A DNA stretch of 12,167 nt from an uncultured Clostridia bacterium. Its GTDB lineage: Bacteria; Bacillota; Clostridia; Oscillospirales; Ruminococcaceae. The translations under genes and the position numbers were made by a program. The notes under the pieces were generated by a model, which ran no database searches, was not told the DNA's origin, and was given only the letters and a program-made list of their open reading frames with translations. Location of the stretch: assembly GCA_947628385.1 (NCBI GenBank), contig CANQZS010000031.1:1-12167 (forward strand), given 5' to 3'. This document shows positions 7,048 through 12,167 of the stretch, one piece after another (the stretch's first letter is position 1; each line of letters begins with the position of its first letter).

Positions 7048-9090
7048 ATGGAACAGACATTTAACTACGGAAGCTATTCAGCCTTTAAGCAGACTGTTTC
7101 AGATCTTGCTGACAGCCTCGCTCAGTTAAAGGGTTACTGCGAGGAGATCGGTCTTGAACATACCGCAAGATCTATCGGCGATACTATCGAAAAGATCGCA
7201 AGCGAGCATTTTGAAGTCGCTATCGTAGGCGAATTCAAGCGCGGAAAAAGTACGCTCATCAACGCGCTCCTCGGTCAGGAGGTGCTGCCCGCCGATGTTC
7301 TCCCCGCAACTGCTACCCTTAACAGAGTTACATACAGCGAAACGCCCTATGTTATGGTAGAATACAAAACCGGCGAAACCGAAAGAGTAGATATAAACCA
7401 GCTCGAAAATTACGTCACAAAGCTTTCCTATGAATCGGAAAAGACCGCAGAGACCGTAAAGCAGGCGACCGTTTACTACGATACCGCTTTCTGTAAGAAT
7501 AATGTGGATATTATAGACACTCCGGGTCTTAACGACGACGAACAGATGACCAACGTTACTCTCTCAATTCTTCCCGAAATAGACGCCGCAGTTTTCGTAA
7601 TAAGCGCCAACTCCCCGTTTTCACAGTTTGAAAAGGAATTCCTCGAAAAGCGTATGCTCACAAGCGATATGGGACGTATCATATTCGCCGTAAACTGCTT
7701 CGGAACATTCTCCAAGGAGGACGAGGACAGGATCGTAGAAACCGTTGAAAAACGTATCGGCAGCTACGTAATGGAAAAGGCTAAAATGGTAATGGGCGAG
7801 GATTCAAAGGAATTCGCCGTATATAAGCGGAAGATAGGCAAGCCAAAGGTCATAGGAGTTTACGCAAAGAAAGCTCTCATGGCTAAGGAAAGCGGAGATC
7901 AGGCTATGCTTGAGGAAAGCAACTTTCCTACCTTTGAAAGAGTCCTTGAAACCATGCTCACTCAGGAACGCGGCTCGATCACGTTACAGATCCTTGCAAA
8001 TAAGATAATAAGCTCCGGCTCAGAGCTTATAAATTCCATAATCATAAGAGAGAATTCCCTTATGATGGAAACAGACGAATTCATGGACAAATATACCGCC
8101 GCGATCGAGGAGATCGACGATATACGCACCAAAAAGCGCGCGGAATTCGTTCGTATAAACGATGCGGCAAACAGCGTGTTTGCAGGACTCCAGCCTATAC
8201 TTGACAGCTATTGGGTGCAGATAGAGGAAACCGCCATGAAGGTCATCGACGATTACCCCATGAGCGCGGACGACCTTAAACGCGATAAGCTGAAAATCGT
8301 TTATTCCAAAATGACTGAAAGAATACGCGACAATATCGAAAACAAGGCTCAGCTCATCTGTGAACAGATACAGAACGAAATAAACGTTGCCCTCAGCGAT
8401 GAAGCAGTACGTCTCCAATCCTTTGAGGACGAGTTCTTTGCTTCGGTCAGCAGGATACAGGAAATGTTCTCGGTAACGCAGAAGCGCTCACGGAACGGCG
8501 GAGTTGTGGATCAGATCATCGGAGTTGCCATAGGAAGCGTCGGTACGGGAGGACTTTTCATAGGCTTCCGTGAAGCCGGAATAAAGGGCGCGCTTCTCGG
8601 CGGTCTTACAGGACTCACCACATGGCTCGCAACATCGTTCCTGCTCGTAACTACGGTTGTGGGAGGAGCATTCCTCTCCCCCGCCGGACTTTGCCTGATG
8701 GCAATTGCCGGTCTTGCGGGAACATTTACGGGAAAATTCTCTGTTGATAAGCTGCTCGTTCAGGAAAGGATAGACAAATATAAAGCCGGCTTCAAACAGA
8801 GCGTAAAGAAACAGTTCCATGAAATGAAAATTTCCAGCGACTTTACCGAAACAGTCCGTCAGCAGGTATATGCTTCGTTCCAAGGACTCAAAACAAAGAT
8901 CGAGGAGGAAACAGAGGTCATACTGCTCGATACGCAAAAGACCCTTGACAGCCTCAACGAGCTCAAAGCCGAGAAGAAAACCATGTCCGACAACGAAAAG
9001 GAAAAGCTCCAGACAATTGCCGAATATACCGGAGCGCTTCTTGCGGAAACATACAATCTTCATAAGGCTCTTACAGAAGATATGGAATAA
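7048..9090 (+). CDS. Dynamin-like GTPase with membrane region (DLP-1)
   Basis: This large GTPase of 680 residues probably binds and remodels membrane in a nucleotide-dependent way. The GTPase domain spans about residues 50-310. G1 is GEFKRGKS (61-68), G2 is PATAT with T88 or T90, and G3 is DTPG (157-160). At the G4 position the sequence is N216-C-F-G, so the Asp that usually selects guanine is missing. Helical, charged stretches at about 330-480 and 575-680 should form the stalk or neck. Between them, residues about 486-563 are Gly-rich and hydrophobic, enough for two or three membrane passes or a membrane-dipping hairpin, as in bacterial dynamin-like proteins. There is no signal peptide, so the GTPase faces the cytoplasm. 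It is the first gene of a three-gene operon, 30 nt before the next. The family is clear, but the cellular role is not. Confidence 0.9.
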   Translation: MEQTFNYGSYSAFKQTVSDLADSLAQLKGYCEEIGLEHTARSIGDTIEKIASEHFEVAIVGEFKRGKSTLINALLGQEVLPADVLPATATLNRVTYSETPYVMVEYKTGETERVDINQLENYVTKLSYESEKTAETVKQATVYYDTAFCKNNVDIIDTPGLNDDEQMTNVTLSILPEIDAAVFVISANSPFSQFEKEFLEKRMLTSDMGRIIFAVNCFGTFSKEDEDRIVETVEKRIGSYVMEKAKMVMGEDSKEFAVYKRKIGKPKVIGVYAKKALMAKESGDQAMLEESNFPTFERVLETMLTQERGSITLQILANKIISSGSELINSIIIRENSLMMETDEFMDKYTAAIEEIDDIRTKKRAEFVRINDAANSVFAGLQPILDSYWVQIEETAMKVIDDYPMSADDLKRDKLKIVYSKMTERIRDNIENKAQLICEQIQNEINVALSDEAVRLQSFEDEFFASVSRIQEMFSVTQKRSRNGGVVDQIIGVAIGSVGTGGLFIGFREAGIKGALLGGLTGLTTWLATSFLLVTTVVGGAFLSPAGLCLMAIAGLAGTFTGKFSVDKLLVQERIDKYKAGFKQSVKKQFHEMKISSDFTETVRQQVYASFQGLKTKIEEETEVILLDTQKTLDSLNELKAEKKTMSDNEKEKLQTIAEYTGALLAETYNLHKALTEDME

Positions 9091-9120
9091 TACTGCGTCG
9101 TTTCAGGGGAGGTTTTCATA

Positions 9121-10107
9121 ATGTACAATTCGTCAGAAACAGCGGATTATAATCCGCTGCTTGAAATAGAAACCAGCTTTGCCGCATATCTTAACGCCAG
9201 AACGCGTTCCTATAAGGATCATATAGTAGGCGGAATGGTGGATTATGCTTTTGATTCGGATTTTTCGGTAAAGCAGAAAATAACTTCTTTTTCCGCATGG
9301 TCAAAGGTGTATAAAACTCTTATCAGTCGGGATATTCCCAATAAGGTAAAAAGGCTTTTCCAATCAACGGACGTTGCCGGATCGCTGAAGCATCCGGAAA
9401 TATACGGCATCGTGCAGGTCTGCGCCGAAAGATTGCAGATAAGCGTTCCCACGGTATATGTCAGAAACGCTCCGGACAAAAACGAGATCTACTCGGTCTA
9501 CGCTGAGGGAATAGAGCCATGCATTGTGGTAACAACAGGTCTTATGGAATCCTGTACCAAGGAAGAGCTTCGTTTCCTTGTAGGCTGCGAATGTGGTCAT
9601 ATCCAGAACAATCACTGCATATTCAGTATGGCTGCGCCGTACTTCGGGATCAATCTTTATGAGGAATCCGAATTAACCGACGGATACGAAAAGGGCAGCT
9701 CTGTAAAGCAGATCGCGGGAACGATCTCGGAATGGCTGAAGCTTTCCGATATTACCGGAGACCGCGCAGGTATCATCTGCATGGACGACCCGCAGAGCTA
9801 TTCTATGGTAATGTCCGGTCTGTATAATAAAGGAGCCCTGAGCTTCTACGGCAAGGATAAATTTGATATAAACGATATTATGGAGCGGTACGAGATACTG
9901 CACGTCACTCCGGCAAGAAGCATACGAATACCAAGAGACTGTCCGGCTATAAACAGAAGAATTTTCGCGGGTCTTGAATTCCTGAGCTGCGATCTGCTGT
10001 ACAATTGGCGTACTGATCTTAGCAAAGCGGATATTCACACCGTAAACAAGCAGGCGCTTGAGGTAAGATGTGAAATTATCCTTGACGCGGCAAAGGGAGG
10101 TGTCTGA
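9121..10107 (+). CDS. M48-like metallopeptidase-fold protein with CExxH in place of HExxH
   Basis: This protein of 328 residues resembles M48 zinc peptidases in its central part. KEELRFLVGCECGHIQNNH (147-165) lines up with the M48 helix that normally reads HExxH; here it is Cys156-Glu157-Cys-Gly-His160. The usual downstream motif, Glu with Asp four residues on, appears as D210-I-T-G-D214-R-A-G. The catalytic Glu and the second His are kept, while the first zinc ligand is Cys and the third Asp. It could be a metal enzyme with an altered site or a non-catalytic scaffold. There is no signal peptide or convincing membrane helix, unlike HtpX or OMA1; only a short hydrophobic patch follows the motif (CIFSMAAPYFGI). 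GGGGAGG lies 8 nt before ATG 9121. It sits between two dynamin-like genes, and its stop is 1 nt before the next start. Confidence 0.75.
   Translation: MYNSSETADYNPLLEIETSFAAYLNARTRSYKDHIVGGMVDYAFDSDFSVKQKITSFSAWSKVYKTLISRDIPNKVKRLFQSTDVAGSLKHPEIYGIVQVCAERLQISVPTVYVRNAPDKNEIYSVYAEGIEPCIVVTTGLMESCTKEELRFLVGCECGHIQNNHCIFSMAAPYFGINLYEESELTDGYEKGSSVKQIAGTISEWLKLSDITGDRAGIICMDDPQSYSMVMSGLYNKGALSFYGKDKFDINDIMERYEILHVTPARSIRIPRDCPAINRRIFAGLEFLSCDLLYNWRTDLSKADIHTVNKQALEVRCEIILDAAKGGV
10095..10100 (+). promoter_or_regulatory. Ribosome binding site that sets the second dynamin start at 10109
   Basis: GGGAGG lies 8 nt before ATG 10109 and inside the end of the upstream gene. The frame stays open to an ATG at 10070, which would add 13 residues overlapping the M48-like gene, but no comparable site precedes it. 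Confidence 0.82.
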
Positions 10108-10108
10108 T

Positions 10109-11869
10109 ATGTCCGAAAATACAGAATATGAGGTTTCAATGAGCTATTCGGCAGCAGAGCCGGACATTGAAAACGTCCAGAACAAGCTGCGCTCTCTTAT
10201 CACAAACAAGCCCCTTTGCAAAATTCTCGGAGACGATTTTTCAGATCATCTGCGCGACTGGGATACAGCTATCACAAAACGCCGCACCGAACCGTTCTCC
10301 CTTGTTGTTCTGGGAGATTTCAAGCGCGGAAAAAGTACCATAATCAATGCTATTCTCGGAAAATCCATCGCTCCGGTAAATGTTGCTCCCGAGACATTTA
10401 CCATAAATTCCATAAGCTACAGCGAGATCCCCAAGGCGGAAGCCGTGCTTAAAAACGGTCAGAGGATCACCCTCACCGCAGACGATCTTGTGCGTGAAAA
10501 GCTTGAAAAGCTTATGAGAGCATTTCCCGACACGCTCGAATACATAGACATCAGGGATAACGCCGAGATCCTTAAAGAGATCCGTATAGTGGATACTCCC
10601 GGTCTCAGCGACCTTGACTGCCTTGACAAGCAGGTACAGGATTATCTTGTAAACGCAGACGCGGTAATTTACGTTGCCAGTGCGCTTTCTCCCTTTTCGG
10701 AATCCGAGCAGTTCTTTCTTGCAAGTCATATACGTCCCCTTGGATTCAGCAAGCTGTATGTTCTGGTAAATATGATAGACGCCATGAATACTCAGGAGGA
10801 TATTGAAAAGATCCTCAACCGCATAAATGAACGCTGTGAAGCGATAATGCCTAACGCATTTGTTTACGGCGTCAGCGGAATAGATGAATACCGCCGCAAG
10901 ATCGGTCTTAACCGTCCGGATATAAAGGGTTTTCAGGAATTTTACGAAAATGAATTCCTTAAATTTGAAATGTCCCTCAAGCGTGAAATAATCATGCAAA
11001 AGGATATTATCAGGACTCAGCGCGTATTCACAATGCTGAATCTCATGATAAAGGATACCGCCGCACGTATACATATGATATACGATATGATGGCTATGGA
11101 CAGAAAAAAGCTTGACGATATTTCACAAAGCATAGAGCATGAATGTTCAACGCTTGCCAATGTTCTTGAAAGCAAAAAGCCAAAGATACTCCTAAGCATA
11201 ACCGAAATGCAGCAGGAAGCCGAGCAATGGATGTATGGATTCTTTTCAAAGCTCAGAGAGGATATACTTGAAAGCCGCAATACCACATCTCCCGAGGATA
11301 TTGATAAGCATTTCTATTCATATCTTGTGGATAAGGTCGGAGAAGCATACAGAAAATGCCTTGACATTCACTGGCAGAGACTTAACATTATTATTGCACA
11401 GCTTGGTTCAGAGCTTTCCAAAAAGCTTGGGATCTCTGCGCTTGCGGACGATGCCGGTATGTCTGTAGACGAATCCTTTGATGATCTCAATATGCTTGTA
11501 TCAAAATCAGTAATGGGAGCAGCCTCCGCCGGAAGCAGCGACGCATTTCCCAGCGGAACTATGTCATCATTCAAAAACATACTTCACAAAAAGCGCCAGA
11601 CAGATATAATAGACACTGCGCTTGAAAATTACGATGACATAAGGAACAGCACTCTTAAAGATCTCAAATCCGCATATAAAGCCATGGAGGATACCGCTGT
11701 AAGGCAGCTTGACAATCTTTATCAGACTCAGGTAGACGTCAGCCGTGACGCTTTGAACCATGCAATGGAAATGACCTCTGACATAAGCAGTTCTTCTGTA
11801 AAAAAATATCTTGAGGAAGCTGCTGCCGTGCTTCGTGAAGCGGCAGATATTCTTATGAAATACGCATAA
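10109..11869 (+). CDS. Dynamin-like GTPase without membrane region (DLP-2)
   Basis: This is a second dynamin-family GTPase, 586 residues. G1 is GDFKRGKS (69-76), sharing FKRGKST with DLP-1. G2 lies in APETFT (T96 or T98), and G3 is VDTPG (161-165). G4 is N221-M-I-D224, which keeps the Asp that DLP-1 lacks. After the GTPase domain (to about 290) the protein is mostly long charged helices (about 300-440 and 500-586). A Gly/Ala/Ser-rich flexible segment lies at about 465-485, and there is no hydrophobic membrane stretch. It therefore probably reaches membrane through lipid contacts or by pairing with DLP-1. Its start lies 1 nt after the M48-like stop, so the two are translationally coupled. Paired dynamin-like genes are known in bacteria, for example the Campylobacter jejuni DLP1/DLP2 pair; whether this pair forms a similar complex is an inference. 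Confidence 0.9.
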   Translation: MSENTEYEVSMSYSAAEPDIENVQNKLRSLITNKPLCKILGDDFSDHLRDWDTAITKRRTEPFSLVVLGDFKRGKSTIINAILGKSIAPVNVAPETFTINSISYSEIPKAEAVLKNGQRITLTADDLVREKLEKLMRAFPDTLEYIDIRDNAEILKEIRIVDTPGLSDLDCLDKQVQDYLVNADAVIYVASALSPFSESEQFFLASHIRPLGFSKLYVLVNMIDAMNTQEDIEKILNRINERCEAIMPNAFVYGVSGIDEYRRKIGLNRPDIKGFQEFYENEFLKFEMSLKREIIMQKDIIRTQRVFTMLNLMIKDTAARIHMIYDMMAMDRKKLDDISQSIEHECSTLANVLESKKPKILLSITEMQQEAEQWMYGFFSKLREDILESRNTTSPEDIDKHFYSYLVDKVGEAYRKCLDIHWQRLNIIIAQLGSELSKKLGISALADDAGMSVDESFDDLNMLVSKSVMGAASAGSSDAFPSGTMSSFKNILHKKRQTDIIDTALENYDDIRNSTLKDLKSAYKAMEDTAVRQLDNLYQTQVDVSRDALNHAMEMTSDISSSSVKKYLEEAAAVLREAADILMKYA

Positions 11870-11876
11870 ATCAGAA

Positions 11877-11903
11877 AGGGAACGCTTTTTTAAGGCGTTC
11901 CCT
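11877..11903 (+). terminator. Probable terminator of the dynamin operon
   Basis: AGGGAACGC (11877-11885) pairs with GCGTTCCCT (11895-11903), and the stem can extend through TTT against AAG to a 3-nt loop. It starts 8 nt after the DLP-2 stop. The following CTACTTTG is a poor U-run, so termination may be incomplete. Confidence 0.7.
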
Positions 11904-11927
11904 CTACTTTGTCAAAAAGTGATTACT

Positions 11928-11950
11928 ATTTTGCGCCGTAGGCGCAAAAT
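11928..11950. repeat. 23-bp perfect palindrome, copy 2
   Basis: Identical over 23 bp to 6829-6851: 10-nt arms around GTA. Here it is the first of a row of hairpins that fills the rest of the window. Bases directly outside the two copies differ. Confidence 0.9.
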
Positions 11951-11993
11951 ATAAAGCTGGTCAAGCTGAGCCCAGCTTGCGGGGTCTAAGGGG

Positions 11994-12018
11994 AAAACGA
12001 CCTGCGGTCGTCTAAGCC
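11994..12018 (+). repeat. Hairpin repeat unit, copy 1, followed by CTAAGCC
   Basis: AAAACGACC, a TGC loop and GGTCGT are followed by CTAAGCC. It aligns with 12099-12124: the outer bases of the arms and the CTAAGCC tail are the same, while the inner stem pairs differ but still match each other. Confidence 0.7.
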
Positions 12019-12098
12019 CTTGCCGCCGAGACGAACGTAGTTCGTTTTTCGCAGTAGCGCGGAATCCTTTGCTTTAAGAGCTCCGCAAGTGTGTGAAT

Positions 12099-12124
12099 AA
12101 AACGACGCAAGCGTCGTCTAAGCC
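12099..12124 (+). repeat. Hairpin repeat unit, copy 2, followed by CTAAGCC
   Basis: AAAACGACG, a CAAG loop and CGTCGT are followed by CTAAGCC, which runs on into the next stem (AAGCCGC). It is the partner of 11994-12018, with changed but still pairing inner bases. Confidence 0.7.
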
Positions 12125-12167
12125 GCAAAGCGGCTTCAAGAGGGGGCTGCCCTGCGATAGAGGGCGC

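Larger units (their letters stand above)
11951..12167. repeat. Non-coding region of clustered short hairpins
   Basis: No credible gene lies here on either strand. The stretch is a row of short perfect stems with 3- or 4-nt loops: CAAGCTG/CAGCTTG (11962-11979), ACGACC/GGTCGT (11997-12011), ACGAAC/GTTCGT (12031-12045, then TTTT), ACGACG/CGTCGT (12102-12117) and AAGCCGC/GCGGCTT (12120-12136). A looser pairing joins GCGGA at 12059-12063 to TCCGC at 12082-12086. The last bases (GCCCT at 12149, AGGGC at 12161) may start another stem cut by the window end. It looks like an intergenic repeat composite typical of some Clostridia; I see no match to a known RNA family. Confidence 0.7.

Noticed and set aside
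8488..9063. A 191-codon open frame on the - strand
   Set aside because: It is antisense to the hydrophobic and C-terminal parts of DLP-1. Composition is Cys/Arg/Ser-heavy without domain features; it is a shadow frame.
9121..10107. Calling the middle gene of the dynamin operon an active M48 peptidase such as HtpX
   Set aside because: The first zinc His is Cys, the usual third-ligand Glu is Asp, and the membrane helices of HtpX are absent, so activity cannot be assumed.
10070..10108. In-frame ATG at 10070 extending DLP-2 by 13 residues
   Set aside because: It lies within the M48-like gene and has no good ribosome binding site; ATG 10109 has GGGAGG 8 nt upstream.
10241..11074. A 277-codon open frame on the - strand containing HEIQH, which looks like a zinc peptidase motif
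   Set aside because: It is fully antisense to the GTPase domain of DLP-2, has no ribosome binding site that I trust, and its translation shows no coherent domain. The HExxH match is chance.
11951..12167. CRISPR array or integron-like attachment sites in the hairpin region
   Set aside because: There are no equal-length direct repeats with regular spacers, and the stems differ in sequence and spacing. No integrase or cas gene is present in the window.

Overview
The window looks like a chromosomal piece of a Gram-positive gut Clostridia, most like Ruminococcus or a close relative in the Oscillospiraceae. The reasons are strong GGAGG-type ribosome binding sites, sigma-A-type promoter and terminator structure, lipobox lipoproteins, a bacterial serpin, moderate GC and short palindromes between genes. 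The genus is an inference from style and gene content, not from a marker gene. All real genes read on the + strand.

Layout. (1) 1-444: the 3' part of pyrE (orotate phosphoribosyltransferase), cut by the window edge. (2) 549-2075: a soluble acidic protein of 508 residues that I do not recognise, ending at a strong terminator (2089-2122). (3) 2232-6802: a tight four-gene operon. It encodes an ECF sigma factor, a one-pass membrane protein overlapping it by 4 nt (the presumed anti-sigma factor), a serpin lipoprotein with an inhibitory-type hinge, and a YfbK-like von Willebrand factor A lipoprotein. A terminator follows at 6853-6887. The last three products share the outer face of the membrane, so this looks like an envelope-stress or protease-response unit. 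(4) 6949-11903: a separate three-gene unit with a near-perfect extended sigma-A promoter. It encodes a dynamin-like GTPase with a hydrophobic membrane region, an M48-like protein whose HExxH motif reads CExxH, and a second dynamin-like GTPase with no membrane region. A hairpin terminator follows. (5) 11928-12167: a non-coding stretch packed with short hairpins.

The dynamin / CExxH / dynamin unit is the best candidate for an undescribed system. The two GTPases share the P-loop core FKRGKST but differ in the G4 motif and in membrane anchoring, which suggests a hetero-oligomer that acts on membranes. The middle protein keeps the catalytic Glu and second His of the M48 motif, but the first His is Cys and the usual third-ligand Glu is Asp. 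The unit is bracketed by two identical 23-bp palindromes, which could mark a mobile or exchangeable island or could simply be copies of a common dispersed repeat.

Two long reading frames gain upstream extensions that I judge not to be translated, and the sigma-factor frame opens on a GTG inside its own ribosome binding site. I therefore chose starts at 2232, 7048 and 10109.
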